64,000 nucleotides of DNA from Mucilaginibacter rivuli (GCF_019391655.1 NZ_JAHXPQ010000003.1:124001-188000); one strand, 5' to 3'. Numbered from the stretch's first letter, positions 1 to 8,244 are shown. Made by a program: numbers and translations. Notes: generated by a model from the sequence alone, not told the origin.

Positions 1-279
1 GGTGAATTGTTGACGGTGACCGTTTTTCTTTTTGTAACCTTTTCTGCGTTTCTTTTTGAAAACGATTACTTTATCACCTTTTAAATGAGACACGATCGTA
101 GCTGTAACTTTAGCGCTTTTCAAATCGGAACCCAATTTTACTCCACCTTCGTTTTCTGCTAACAATACCTGGTCAAATTCAATACTAGCGCCCTCATCAC
201 CTTGTAACCTGTGTACAAAGATCTGCTGGTCTTTAGCAACTTTAAATTGCTGTCCGGCTATACTTACTATTGCGTACAT
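1..279 (-). CDS. rplU: 50S ribosomal protein L21 (3' end outside window)
   Basis: Large-subunit ribosomal protein that binds 23S rRNA. The reverse strand reads [20 protein letters not shown], then a [23 protein letters not shown] core, which is the L21 signature. The ATG is at 277-279. 93 codons are visible; the family is usually just over 100 residues, so only the extreme C-terminus is missing. rpmA (L27) normally follows and would lie outside the window. A good Bacteroidota promoter match lies just upstream at 313-343. Confidence 0.96.
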   Translation of the reverse strand, partial: MYAIVSIAGQQFKVAKDQQIFVHRLQGDEGASIEFDQVLLAENEGGVKLGSDLKSAKVTATIVSHLKGDKVIVFKKKRRKGYKKKNGHRQQFT

Positions 280-312
280 TGTTAATTATTTATATTTATT
301 TAAAATGAGGTG

Positions 313-343
313 CAAATATATGGTTTTAGTTTTCAAATAACAA
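313..343 (-). promoter_or_regulatory. Bacteroidota-type promoter of rplU
   Basis: On the minus strand a TTG (341-343) is followed, after 20 nt, by TATATTTG (313-320). These match the -33 TTG and -7 TAnnTTTG consensus of the Bacteroidota primary sigma factor. The box lies 33 nt from the rplU ATG, giving a leader of roughly 27 nt. This is a sequence match only. Confidence 0.7.
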
Positions 344-357
344 GAGGGATTTTAATA

Positions 358-422
358 TTAGTTGATTAAGTGAGATGTTTATTGGGTGAATGGTTATCAT
401 CTATTATGCACAAATCAACTAA
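358..422. repeat. spaced inverted repeat TTAGTTGATT / AATCAACTAA
   Basis: A perfect 10-bp inverted repeat at 358-367 and 413-422, separated by 45 nt, in the spacer upstream of rplU. The word GTTGATT recurs in the longer inverted repeat at 16761-16838. Function is unknown. Confidence 0.5.
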
Positions 423-449
423 TGAACAAATAAACCAATTAACTAATTT

Positions 450-550
450 GGGCGTTGCCTGCGGCCCGCGCTATCCGTTCCAAGTCCTCATTCAGCTGAT
501 AGAAGCCTCATTCCGGGCTTTCCACTGCTATCGCTAACGCGGGATTGTGG
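450..550. repeat. nested-hairpin intergenic repeat element
   Basis: A GC-rich island of about 100 nt in an AT-rich spacer. GCGTT (452-456) can pair with AACGC (536-540), and inside it GCCCG (464-468) can pair with CGGGC (514-518), leaving a variable central loop. The words CGCTATCCGTTC and CTGCTATCGCTAACGCG resemble an extragenic repeat I recall from many Bacteroidota genomes; that recollection cannot be checked here. There is no second copy in this window. It lies between the unknown gene at 590-1090 and rplU, both on the minus strand. No coding potential is seen. Confidence 0.6.
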
Positions 551-589
551 TTAAATAAAATCCGAAATCGAACATCCGAAATCAAAAAA

Positions 590-1090
590 CTATCTTTTCT
601 CTGCTTCTTCCAGGCGGGTTTGTATTTGTTTAATGAGCAGGTCGGCAGCCTCTTTTAACTTGGCATTATCATTATAAGCTGCATTGTATAGTACGGTTTT
701 GCTTTTACGCTTGTAATTGAACTGGATATAATATTTAGGCGCTTTATCAAAACCGGGGGTTAAGCTATCTGCATCAATATGTGCCGGGAAATCCCAAAAA
801 CCAAGGTCGGCCGCTTTGCGGTGCAATATCACCAGATCGTTATCATTCAATTTTAAATGTTTATGAATGATCGAATCGTGCGCATTGACGAACTGGTAAT
901 CTCCCGTTTTTGAATTGTAGGTATTTTTCAGGCTGTCGCCATCTCCATATTTAAACACGATCGAATCGAACTCAGTAAATTTATAGGGTGCGTTTTTTAT
1001 CATCATACCGTAATAGTAAAAGCAATACAGCAAAAACGGAACAACGATACTTAATATAAAGAATATCTTTTTTGAACGGAGAGAAGCCAT
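590..1090 (-). CDS. hypothetical membrane-anchored protein
   Basis: 166 residues of unknown function. The N-terminus is basic (residues 1-8), followed by one hydrophobic segment at about 9-28, so it is probably a signal anchor with the rest in the periplasm. The remainder is polar with no motif I recognise; Asp and Lys are abundant, and the C-terminus (from about 145) is probably helical. The ATG at 1088-1090 is well placed behind a promoter match at 1112-1140. The neighbouring ligase gene is also on the minus strand but 60 nt away, so this is probably a separate transcript. Confidence 0.75.
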   Translation of the reverse strand: MASLRSKKIFFILSIVVPFLLYCFYYYGMMIKNAPYKFTEFDSIVFKYGDGDSLKNTYNSKTGDYQFVNAHDSIIHKHLKLNDNDLVILHRKAADLGFWDFPAHIDADSLTPGFDKAPKYYIQFNYKRKSKTVLYNAAYNDNAKLKEAADLLIKQIQTRLEEAEKR

Positions 1091-1111
1091 GAGCGCATGT
1101 TAATTAAAATG

Positions 1112-1140
1112 CAAAAGTAAAAATTAAATAGAACCCGCAA
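1112..1140 (-). promoter_or_regulatory. Bacteroidota-type promoter of the 590-1090 gene
   Basis: TACTTTTG (1112-1119) matches TAnnTTTG exactly. A TTG (1138-1140) lies 18 nt upstream as a possible -33 element, slightly closer than the ideal spacing. The box is 21 nt from the ATG. Confidence 0.55.
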
Positions 1141-1150
1141 CCTTTAAATA

Positions 1151-1870
1151 TCAAATGGCTAACAGATCGCAATACCAAAAGCCCGATATGGTTGTTGAGG
1201 GATTAGATGAGCCACAGGTATCATCGGCATTTTTTGGCGCCTCGTATTCTTTAAACACCTTCTCCCCTGTTTTGTAGGCAATTGGCGATGAAAATATCGG
1301 CCCTTTAAACGCGAAGGTATGGAACTCGCCGTTCTCGCCGCAAACATCAACTTCGGGTGGCAGGTTATTTATAAGCTCCCTGGTTATCTCTTTCCCAACA
1401 AAATCGCCGAGCCAGGCTTGTGTACAGGCTATTACAGTGCCAAAGCCCAGGTCAATAAACTCGTTTATCAGCTCATGAGTATCGCGCTTCCATAACGGGT
1501 ATATACCCGTCATACCGGCTTCGGCCAAACGCTCATCCCTGTACTTTTTAAGGTCTTCCAAAAAGATATCGCCAAATATTGCGTGCGTTATACCCTCTTC
1601 TCTAAATTTTGCCATGTGCAGGCGCATGGTATCATCATACTCCTTCATTCCGGGCATTTCGGGCAGGCGTATCTGGTATAAGGGTATACCAATGCGCTCG
1701 GCCTGCAGCAACAGCAATTCTTCGCGTACACCATGCATAGATACCCGGTTCATGGCATCATTAACTGATGTAACCAGGTATTTTATTTCGATATCGGGGT
1801 TTTGAAGGCAGTGGTATAGGGCTAATGAACTATCCTTACCACCGCTCCAGTTGAAGATGCATTTTTTCAA
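1151..1870 (-). CDS. diphthine--ammonia ligase-like PP-loop ATPase (DUF71 family)
   Basis: ATP-pyrophosphatase of the family that includes eukaryotic diphthine--ammonia ligase. Bacteria lack diphthamide, so the bacterial substrate is uncertain. The PP-loop is FNWSGGKDSSLALY (residues 6-19), followed by the family words MHGVREELL and FGDIFLEDLK, and near the C-terminus GENGEFHTF. I chose a TTG start at 1868-1870, giving MKKCIFNWSGGKDSS and 239 residues, the usual length. The frame stays open upstream but would run through a direct repeat (1876-1903) and into the preceding gene. Probably co-transcribed with the two DUF2007 genes upstream. Confidence 0.85.
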   Translation of the reverse strand: MKKCIFNWSGGKDSSLALYHCLQNPDIEIKYLVTSVNDAMNRVSMHGVREELLLLQAERIGIPLYQIRLPEMPGMKEYDDTMRLHMAKFREEGITHAIFGDIFLEDLKKYRDERLAEAGMTGIYPLWKRDTHELINEFIDLGFGTVIACTQAWLGDFVGKEITRELINNLPPEVDVCGENGEFHTFAFKGPIFSSPIAYKTGEKVFKEYEAPKNADDTCGSSNPSTTISGFWYCDLLAI

Positions 1871-1875
1871 TGATC

Positions 1876-1903
1876 GAATGATTGATTTATTGAATGATTG
1901 ATT
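1876..1903. repeat. direct repeat GAATGATTGATT x2
   Basis: Two exact 12-nt copies at 1876-1887 and 1892-1903 (period 16) lie between the DUF2007 gene and the ligase, touching the DUF2007 stop codon. Read in frame with the ligase it would give a low-complexity Asn/Ser/Ile leader, which argues against the longer start. Confidence 0.6.
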
Positions 1904-2357
1904 ATTGTTGTTCAAAATCTTTACCGCAATTAAAACAGTGCCAGGCTTTGCGCGTACCAAATGGTTTAAGCGCGATTGCCGAAAAAAGAGCCATTACAGC
2001 CAATAACATCGACCACCAATTATACTGCCTATCAATAGTGTAGCCATAGCGCACATTAGTTGAACTACAATTTGAACAAGTTATACCGTACGGATTTTTA
2101 TCAGGCATTATCACCGGGCCTTCATTATCAGGTGCAACACTTTCGCTCAAAATTGCTTCGCAAGCTGCTATATCACGCTCAAATACTTTGAGTTTTATGC
2201 CGCCCGCGGCGATATTATAAAATGGATTGAGGGTTGATATATTCTCGTCTTGTATAAAGCAGTTAATACCTGCATCTTCCAGCCGGGAACGCTCAATGTG
2301 CGCCAGCATGGGGTCGTAATACGTGCGAAAGGTTACAATAGGTTCTTCCTTGGCCAT
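1902..2357 (-). CDS. DUF2007 domain protein with C-terminal zinc ribbon (copy 2)
   Basis: 151 residues. The N-terminal half resembles DUF2007 (putative prokaryotic signal-transducing protein; ferredoxin-like, PII-like fold), with the block FRTYYDPMLAHIERSRLEDAG near the start. The C-terminal half has two CxxC pairs, CSNC and CFNC, which should bind one zinc, with a hydrophobic stretch between them that may be one membrane segment. The ATG at 2357 is chosen because MAKEEPIV then aligns with MEDEEPIV of the paralogue upstream. A longer start at 2369 would overlap the paralogue's stop as ATGA, so translational coupling is possible. Biochemical function unknown. Confidence 0.8.
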   Translation of the reverse strand: MAKEEPIVTFRTYYDPMLAHIERSRLEDAGINCFIQDENISTLNPFYNIAAGGIKLKVFERDIAACEAILSESVAPDNEGPVIMPDKNPYGITCSNCSSTNVRYGYTIDRQYNWWSMLLAVMALFSAIALKPFGTRKAWHCFNCGKDFEQQ

Positions 2358-2365
2358 AATTGGGG

Positions 2366-2788
2366 TCAAATATCAAAATCTTTCCCGCAATTAAAGCAAT
2401 GCCACTCAGGGTCATCGCCCAGTGGGATACTTTTAAATAACGAATCCATGGTTTTGGTAAGCCAGTTGGAATCATCGGGGGTAGATAACTTATTACGCAC
2501 ATTATTAGAGCCGCAATTAGGGCAAATAACAGCGGTGTCTTCATCAGTAACGGGCTCTACGGTTAATTCAGCATCTTCTGCAAGTATGGCTTCGGCCTTT
2601 TCCACATCGCGCTTAAACACCCTTAGCTTTATACCACCGGCAGCGTTACTGTAAATAGGATAAACACTCATCATGTTATCATCAACAGTGCAGGGTATCC
2701 CGCTTTCTTCCAGCCTGGTGCGAATGATATGCGCCAGCATCGGATCATAATACGTACGGAGGATAACTATTGGTTCTTCGTCTTCCAT
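2366..2788 (-). CDS. DUF2007 domain protein with C-terminal zinc ribbon (copy 1)
   Basis: 140 residues, a tandem paralogue of the next gene. It shares the opening EEPIV-x-x-RTYYDPMLAHI, the central AAGGIKL-x-VF-x-RD segment, and paired CPNC and CFNCGKDF zinc-ribbon motifs at the C-terminus. Here the linker between the two CxxC pairs is polar, so this copy is probably soluble. The two copies differ by a possible membrane segment and otherwise by point changes, which indicates an old duplication. Function unknown. Confidence 0.82.
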   Translation of the reverse strand: MEDEEPIVILRTYYDPMLAHIIRTRLEESGIPCTVDDNMMSVYPIYSNAAGGIKLRVFKRDVEKAEAILAEDAELTVEPVTDEDTAVICPNCGSNNVRNKLSTPDDSNWLTKTMDSLFKSIPLGDDPEWHCFNCGKDFDI

Positions 2789-2823
2789 GAGTTTTCTATT
2801 TCACAGATCTATAGTACTTTTTA

Positions 2824-2838
2824 TTCCCCTTTAGGGGC
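2824..2838. repeat. short palindrome CCCCTnnAGGGG at gene end
   Basis: CCCCTTTAGGGG with A/T flanks overlaps the stop of the DUF2807 gene. On the minus strand it is a short GC hairpin followed by AATAAAAAG, so at best a weak terminator. Confidence 0.35.
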
Positions 2839-3560
2839 TATTCTATCTCTTTTAATGAGCCTACACCAGATTTGTTATTACTGATGTTTTTAGGATTACC
2901 GCGGTATTCAATATTGGAAGCACCGCTGCTGTTAATGCTCAGATCGTTCAATACATTGATCTTAAAGTCGGTAGCGCCGCTGCTTTCAATTTTGTATTGA
3001 CTAACTACAAAGTTCAACGCATCAACCTGCCCTGAGCCACTTAAATTTATTTTATGTGATACGGCCTGCCCTGTCAGGCTAAGGTCGGTTAAACCACTGC
3101 CAGTAGTGCTTACCTTATCTGCATTAAGGTCCATATTTATTTTTGCCACGCCCGAAAGATCAAACTCAAAGTCTTTAGCCGTTATTTTGCCTGCTGATGT
3201 TAATTTCACCTCTCCGGCGGTTTTAATGGCCGACAAATTTTTAGTACTGATACTCACAACAATCTGCCCTGATGGGCAGATGCCGCTTTCGGTTTTAACC
3301 TCAAGCTTATCGCCGCTAACATTGGTTTTGATCTCCTTCATCAGGTTATTATCAGCTGTAATTTTCACCGATGAAACACTGTCTTGTTTAACAGTTACCA
3401 CAAACGGCCCCGAAATGTCAATTTTAGAAAATACGCCTGCATCACGTGTTTCGGTAGCGGAAATACCCGAGCCTTTTGTACAGCCCGAATGGCATGATGA
3501 AAATATGTTTGCGACAGCTAATACCGATAAGGCAAAAGCAAAGAGTTGAGTTTTTTTCAT
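2838..3560 (-). CDS. head-GIN domain (DUF2807) lipoprotein
   Basis: 240 residues. Lipoprotein signal peptide (residues 1-21) with a Cys in FSSCHSG at about 22, so the protein is probably outer-membrane anchored. The body is one DUF2807 / 'putative auto-transporter adhesin, head GIN' domain: repeated short beta-strands with the ladder words SGPFVVTVKQ, ISTKNLSAIKTAG and LSGVAKINMDLNAD, ending in GNPKNISNNKSGVGSLKEI, typical of a right-handed beta-helix. This family is abundant in Bacteroidota and has no established biochemical role. Single gene; the spacer upstream has a palindromic GTTATA/TATAAC around an imperfect -7 box. Confidence 0.86.
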   Translation of the reverse strand: MKKTQLFAFALSVLAVANIFSSCHSGCTKGSGISATETRDAGVFSKIDISGPFVVTVKQDSVSSVKITADNNLMKEIKTNVSGDKLEVKTESGICPSGQIVVSISTKNLSAIKTAGEVKLTSAGKITAKDFEFDLSGVAKINMDLNADKVSTTGSGLTDLSLTGQAVSHKINLSGSGQVDALNFVVSQYKIESSGATDFKINVLNDLSINSSGASNIEYRGNPKNISNNKSGVGSLKEIE

Positions 3561-3609
3561 GGTTTTTTATGTGTTATAAAGGTATAACATTTACAGCGAG
3601 AATAGTTTG

Positions 3610-5502
3610 CTATAAATAGTAATGTTCGCCATCAGTTTTAATCTTACCGGCATCTAACAGCGTCCTGATGACTGTTATTCGCTCTTTCTCATTACCTGCG
3701 GTTACCGATCGTATCAGAGAATCAAGGTTCATCCTGTCGGTGCTTAGCGCCCGCGCTATTTCATCCGTGATCAGGTCAGCAGTATTAAAACTGCTCTCGC
3801 GGCGTTTCTCGTCCAGGCAAACATCGCAGATACCGCATTTGTGGGCATTATGTTCATCAAAATAAGCCAGCAATAGCTGGCTGCGGCATTGGCTTGTTTC
3901 GGCGTAATTAAACATAGCCTCCATTTTTTGCCTGAACACCTCTTTACGCTGCTCCAGATACCGTTTATCTATCAGTACATCTTTTATATTAAGCCGTTCG
4001 CTTAAAAAAGTAACCTGGGGCTTATCTGTTTGTGGCAAATAATAAAGCAGCTCCATTTGTTGCAGTTGATTTAACCCCTCTATTATTTGCTGCACGCTGG
4101 TATCCATACGTTTTGCCAGGTCAAACTCGCGGATGTTCACATAGTTTTCAAATGCCCCGGCGTATGAGCGCAATAAGGTTTTCACAAAATTATCCCAGCC
4201 ACGGTTTTGGATCTGGAAATTGTACAGGTCCTCGTTCATTACCCTGAACCTGAAACGCGACGGTAAAAAAACGCTTTCGGTAAAAGCCACTAACTCACTG
4301 CGTTCTAAAAACTTAAGCGCATTGAGCGTCTTTATCGGATCGAATTGGAACTTAGCGCAAAAATTGCCAATATCAAGGTCAAAGTTAATGCCCTCGCCTG
4401 CTCCGTATGCCAACTGGTAATAGTTGCACAGGTTATGGTAAACTTTTTTTATCTCATCAACCGTAGGGAAGCTCAATTCGAACTTTTTAGCGAGCTTATG
4501 CCTGTCGCCCTGGTTATATAGTAATACGGCATAGGCCTTTTGTTCATCGCGACCCGCACGGCCGGCCTCCTGGTAATAGGCTTCAAGACTTTCAGGAATG
4601 TCTTTATGAATAACAAAGCGCACATCGGGTTTATCAATACCCATCCCGAACGCGTTTGTGGCAACTATGATACGGGTACGGCCTGTTTTCCAGTCCTCTT
4701 GCCTGCGCGAACGTTGGGTTGCCTCTAATCCCGCATGGTAATAGTCGGCAGAATAGCCTTCCTGGTTTAATATCCGGGCAATATCAACGGTTTCTTTACG
4801 GCTGCGAACGTATATGATACCTGTGCCTTTAACACCATTTACAATATCCAGCATTTTTTGCTGCTTATTTTCCTGCTGCTGTACCACATAGGCTACGTTT
4901 TTACGCTCAAAACTCTTTTGGAAAACGTTGTTTTCTTTAAAATTCAGCTTTTGCTGGATATCATCACGCACGGTAGCGGTAGCAGTGGCCGTTAAGGCCA
5001 GTACAGGTACATCCGGGTGTAATTCGCGCAGATCGGCAAGGTGCAGGTATGGCGGGCGGAAATCATATCCCCATTGTGATATACAATGCGCCTCATCCAC
5101 CGCGATGAGGTTAACCTTCATGTAACGGATACGCTCCTGCACCAGTTCGGATAACAAACGCTCGGGCGAGAGGTACAGAAATTTAACATCGTTGTAAATA
5201 GCTTTATCCAAAGCCAGGTCAACCTCGCGCTTGCTCATGCCCGATACTATAGAAATGGCATTAATGCCTTTTTCTTTCAGGTTTTCTACCTGGTCTTTCA
5301 TCAAGGCTATTAATGGCGATATGACAATGCATATCCCCTCTTTAGCTAAAGCGGGCACCTGGAAACATACAGACTTACCTCCGCCGGTAGGGAGCAACGC
5401 CAGGGTATCGCGACCTAAAAGCACAGACTGGATGATCTCTTTCTGTAAAGGGCGAAAATGATCGTGTTTCCAATAATGTTTAAGGATTTTCTGTATGGTC
5501 AT
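3610..5502 (-). CDS. recQ: ATP-dependent DNA helicase RecQ
   Basis: 3'-5' superfamily 2 helicase of recombination repair and fork restart. 630 residues. Walker A TGGGKS at 39-44, DEAHCISQWGYDFRP from 136, motif IV-VI region with GRAGRDEQKA, and a zinc-binding RQC segment with Cys residues in QCRSQLL and HKCGICDVC near 545-570. A winged-helix-like tail follows. There is no clear HRDC domain after it, so this is the short RecQ type; longer RecQ proteins of 700+ residues carry HRDC. Start ATG at 5500-5502. Single-gene unit. Confidence 0.96.
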   Translation of the reverse strand: MTIQKILKHYWKHDHFRPLQKEIIQSVLLGRDTLALLPTGGGKSVCFQVPALAKEGICIVISPLIALMKDQVENLKEKGINAISIVSGMSKREVDLALDKAIYNDVKFLYLSPERLLSELVQERIRYMKVNLIAVDEAHCISQWGYDFRPPYLHLADLRELHPDVPVLALTATATATVRDDIQQKLNFKENNVFQKSFERKNVAYVVQQQENKQQKMLDIVNGVKGTGIIYVRSRKETVDIARILNQEGYSADYYHAGLEATQRSRRQEDWKTGRTRIIVATNAFGMGIDKPDVRFVIHKDIPESLEAYYQEAGRAGRDEQKAYAVLLYNQGDRHKLAKKFELSFPTVDEIKKVYHNLCNYYQLAYGAGEGINFDLDIGNFCAKFQFDPIKTLNALKFLERSELVAFTESVFLPSRFRFRVMNEDLYNFQIQNRGWDNFVKTLLRSYAGAFENYVNIREFDLAKRMDTSVQQIIEGLNQLQQMELLYYLPQTDKPQVTFLSERLNIKDVLIDKRYLEQRKEVFRQKMEAMFNYAETSQCRSQLLLAYFDEHNAHKCGICDVCLDEKRRESSFNTADLITDEIARALSTDRMNLDSLIRSVTAGNEKERITVIRTLLDAGKIKTDGEHYYL

Positions 5503-5547
5503 TTGTACTAAAATGACCCGAATATATGAAAAATAGGCGGCAGCAGC

Positions 5548-6150
5548 TTAGTTGCCCAAATCGATCTTGTACACCAGCCTGAGACTCAGGAAACTTTTCA
5601 AAAACAATTCACCAAAAACATCGGTCTGGTTATAGGCTTCATACCGCAAACCAAGATCAAGTGCACCTTGCCCGAACGGGACAGCCACTCCAATACCCGG
5701 CGCGTATGTTAGCGTGGTTTTAAAACTGTTTGAAGCATTGACTATACCACCGGCCTCACCTTCAACATAAAAGTTTTCGCCCCAATAGTATTTTAAACCG
5801 GCCTTAACAGGAATAAAATAGTACACCCTTTCGGTATAGGTATTTGGTCTGCCCAAAATATGACGTACTGTTTGATCTGAAAGAAAAGCCGTTACACCTG
5901 TTGTTGCTGTAAAGTTGAGGTTTGATTCCATATTATAAAACGGATGCTCATACCTGCTCACAAAGCCAAGGCCTATTTGGTATGGTGCATATTGCTGTGT
6001 GCCGTCAAATTGTTTGGCAAAAGAACCATTGCCTTCAAAACCAAAACTTAAGGATTTGCCGATAGTTACAGGCGAACCACCATATTGCGCAAAAGCGGGT
6101 TGAACAAACTGCAAACAAAAAATAAAAGCCGCGGCGCAAAATAATTTCAT
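5548..6150 (-). CDS. predicted outer-membrane beta-barrel protein
   Basis: 200 residues. A signal peptide (about 1-21, ending FAQ) is followed by alternating hydrophobic strands with glycine-rich turns, for example SLSFGFEGNGSF, YQIGLGFVSRY and LDLGLRYEAYN, and a C-terminal strand LSLRLVYKIDLGN. This pattern fits a small 8-10-strand barrel of the porin-family/outer-membrane beta-barrel type. No enzymatic motif. It stands alone and is divergent from the lipoprotein array at 6504. Confidence 0.72.
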   Translation of the reverse strand: MKLFCAAAFIFCLQFVQPAFAQYGGSPVTIGKSLSFGFEGNGSFAKQFDGTQQYAPYQIGLGFVSRYEHPFYNMESNLNFTATTGVTAFLSDQTVRHILGRPNTYTERVYYFIPVKAGLKYYWGENFYVEGEAGGIVNASNSFKTTLTYAPGIGVAVPFGQGALDLGLRYEAYNQTDVFGELFLKSFLSLRLVYKIDLGN

Positions 6151-6503
6151 AGAAAATAGTATATATTATATCGGGGTGTACTATTCAAAAACAATGCCTC
6201 ACATACCCCACATTGATATTTCAGTCAATTTTACGATATTTTTTGGGAAAGGGTTTGTTTTTATTGCGCAAAGCCTCATGTTTTGGTATTATGTTTAATT
6301 AACCTGTGGAATTAAATCCCCTTTTCATATAAACCCTTCCACAATAAAATATCCCTTTATCAACTTTTAATAAAGGGATACAAATCATTTTATTATTAAA
6401 TAACGTATCAGAGTAATATTTAACCTTAATTGATGCATGGTACATGGTATTGGTATGATTATGGAATAAGGCTCAATGACTTTATAGTTAAGATATTCTA
6501 ACA
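6151..6503. other. AT-rich divergent spacer with one hairpin
   Basis: 353 nt between divergent genes. The only clear structure is a perfect 11-bp inverted repeat TATCCCTTTAT / ATAAAGGGATA (6350-6360 and 6370-6380, 9-nt loop). Lying between divergent starts, it is more likely an operator or an mRNA leader structure than a terminator. I see no ORF or RNA gene. Confidence 0.5.
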
Positions 6504-7010
6504 ATGAAAAAATTATTACTTATCATTTGTGTTTGTTTAATAGCAGCGGCATTTACATCTTGTAAAAAAATAGCCGAGCTTGAAACTGTTAACAGTACAA
6601 CTTTTGGAGCCGGCAATTACCTGGTAAAAAAAGGTACCGTAGCTGTTACCACGCCGGATACTACATATGTATTTACTGCTCCTGCCGATCAGATCATCTT
6701 TTCGGGCGACGGTAACTATTTTAACATTAATTGTTACCGCGACAATACAACCAGCCTGAGCATTACCTCTACAGATAAAGCGGTTAGCAATGCTATCACA
6801 AATATTTATGAAGTACACCTGTTTGGGATGTATAAAAATACCGCGCAGGTTTATACCAATATTACAACAACCAATATTGGCACCATAACCTTAGGTGAGG
6901 TTAATTTAGGCGAAACAGCCGCTAAGGGAACCTTTATTGCCACTGCAGGTAATGGCGCTACCGCCACTGCAAAGATCACCGGGACATTTGATCTGCGATT
7001 GAATAAGTAA
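6504..7010 (+). CDS. tandem lipoprotein family, copy 1
   Basis: 168 residues. Lipoprotein signal peptide with Cys in FTSCKK at about 20. After it come YLVKKGTVAVTTPDTTYVF, a mid-region of beta-strands, and a closing GTFDLRLNK. The same plan (K-x-GT-x-T-x-x-(S/T)PD-x-TY near residue 50 and a terminal F-x-L-(K/R)LN) recurs in the next two genes, so the three are paralogues. No known domain recognised; an all-beta surface-exposed lipoprotein is likely. A Rho-independent terminator follows, so this copy is transcribed separately from the other two. Confidence 0.75.
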   Translation: MKKLLLIICVCLIAAAFTSCKKIAELETVNSTTFGAGNYLVKKGTVAVTTPDTTYVFTAPADQIIFSGDGNYFNINCYRDNTTSLSITSTDKAVSNAITNIYEVHLFGMYKNTAQVYTNITTTNIGTITLGEVNLGETAAKGTFIATAGNGATATAKITGTFDLRLNK

Positions 7011-7035
7011 TATAATCACCCGTAATAATTAGCTT

Positions 7036-7070
7036 AAAGGGCGATGAGTTTTAAATTTATCGCCTTTTTT
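7036..7070 (+). terminator. Rho-independent terminator after lipoprotein copy 1
   Basis: Stem GGCGAT (7040-7045) / ATCGCC (7059-7064), extended by an A-rich left flank pairing with the six-T tract at 7065-7070. Confidence 0.75.
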
Positions 7071-7083
7071 GTGTACCTTAACC

Positions 7084-7100
7084 GTGATTTTTAAAATCAC
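7084..7100. repeat. palindrome GTGATTTT-T-AAAATCAC
   Basis: Perfect 8-bp arms with a 1-nt centre, 17 nt upstream of lipoprotein copy 2. This could be an operator or part of the promoter region. Confidence 0.45.
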
Positions 7101-7117
7101 AATAAAAATAAAAGATC

Positions 7118-7672
7118 ATGAGATCGTTATACATTCTGTTAGCCGTTATTATCACTATCGCTTTTGCATCATGCGGTAAAAAGAACAGTGCCGATCCGGC
7201 CGATCCTAATGCTAACTTTACTACCGTACCCGATACCGGCGGCTATCAAATAAAAACAGGTACCGTTACAGTTACCTCGCCGGATAGTACTTATTCTTAC
7301 GATGCGACTAAAGACTACGTAGCTATTTACGGTAATACCACAAAATACTACATTGTGTGTAATAACATTAAAAACGAATTACTATTCATTCAGGCCGCGG
7401 CAAAACCAACCCTGTCTGCACCAGCCGCGCTCGAATTGGTGCAGCTTACCGGCGTACCGCTCAGGTTGGGTTATTATTATATAAACGTATCCACTATTAA
7501 CCCTACTTTTGGTACAATCAGCTTAACTAATTATAACACCAATGCAGTGGCGGCATCGGGCAGCTTTACAGCCAGCCTGAATAAGGTTTATAATAACACC
7601 TACACATATGTAAATGCCAACAATTACACTGTTTCGGGCACATTTAACCTGAAATTGAATCCGAAACAGTAA
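7118..7672 (+). CDS. tandem lipoprotein family, copy 2
   Basis: 184 residues. Signal peptide with Cys in ASCGKK at about 19. The conserved VPDTGGYQIKTGTVTVTSPD segment is at about 39-58 and the end is SGTFNLKLNPKQ. Between them lies a Tyr/Asn/Thr-rich all-beta region. Copy 3 starts 12 nt after the stop, so the two are surely co-transcribed. Function unknown. Confidence 0.75.
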   Translation: MRSLYILLAVIITIAFASCGKKNSADPADPNANFTTVPDTGGYQIKTGTVTVTSPDSTYSYDATKDYVAIYGNTTKYYIVCNNIKNELLFIQAAAKPTLSAPAALELVQLTGVPLRLGYYYINVSTINPTFGTISLTNYNTNAVAASGSFTASLNKVYNNTYTYVNANNYTVSGTFNLKLNPKQ

Positions 7673-7684
7673 TTGGGTATAAAT

Positions 7685-8230
7685 ATGAAGCCGCTATTAT
7701 TTTGTTTATGTATTGGTTTTATTATTGGCTTGGGTTCATGCAGCAAAAGCTCGGTTGATAGTAATACCAACTATTCGCTTGTACCCGATACCGGGGTATA
7801 CATCGTTAAGGCCGGAACCATTACCGCTGTTTCACCGGACGGCACTTACATTTTTAACGGGGAGAAAGATAATATCACGCTCTACCATAGAAAAGATAAA
7901 AAAAATCCTGAAATATGGAGTATGTATTGTTATGGCAGCACAGGTGGTGGTTTTGAGATAGATGCTCCGGTGGTACCTACAACAGGAAACTCTGCTTTAA
8001 GCCTTTCGAGGCTTTACGTGCCGCCGCCACAAAATCTAAACTACTATTACTATTCATATTCCAACACTAACGCGGGCACAGTAACCATGAACACCTATAA
8101 TTCTAATGGCGTAGCTGCTTTGGGTACCTTTACTCTGAACGTTGGAACATACTTAAACTCTTATTCAAGATTAGGATTTACAAATTACACCATCACCGGT
8201 TCGTTTGACCTGAAGTTGAACGCTAAATAA
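7685..8230 (+). CDS. tandem lipoprotein family, copy 3
   Basis: 181 residues from the ATG at 7685; a TTG four codons upstream is in frame but unnecessary. Lipoprotein signal peptide with Cys in GSCSKS near residue 19. VPDTGVYIVKAGTITAVSPD matches copy 2 closely, and the end is TGSFDLKLNAK. It has a unique Tyr-rich stretch (NYYYYSYSN) where copy 2 has YYYINVST. A strong terminator follows. Confidence 0.75.
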   Translation: MKPLLFCLCIGFIIGLGSCSKSSVDSNTNYSLVPDTGVYIVKAGTITAVSPDGTYIFNGEKDNITLYHRKDKKNPEIWSMYCYGSTGGGFEIDAPVVPTTGNSALSLSRLYVPPPQNLNYYYYSYSNTNAGTVTMNTYNSNGVAALGTFTLNVGTYLNSYSRLGFTNYTITGSFDLKLNAK

Positions 8231-8244
8231 CGCATCGTTTGCAT

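Noticed and set aside
2250..2654. 134-codon open frame on plus strand across the two DUF2007 genes
   Set aside because: Antisense to two well-supported zinc-ribbon genes whose Cys codons and starts are conserved between the copies.
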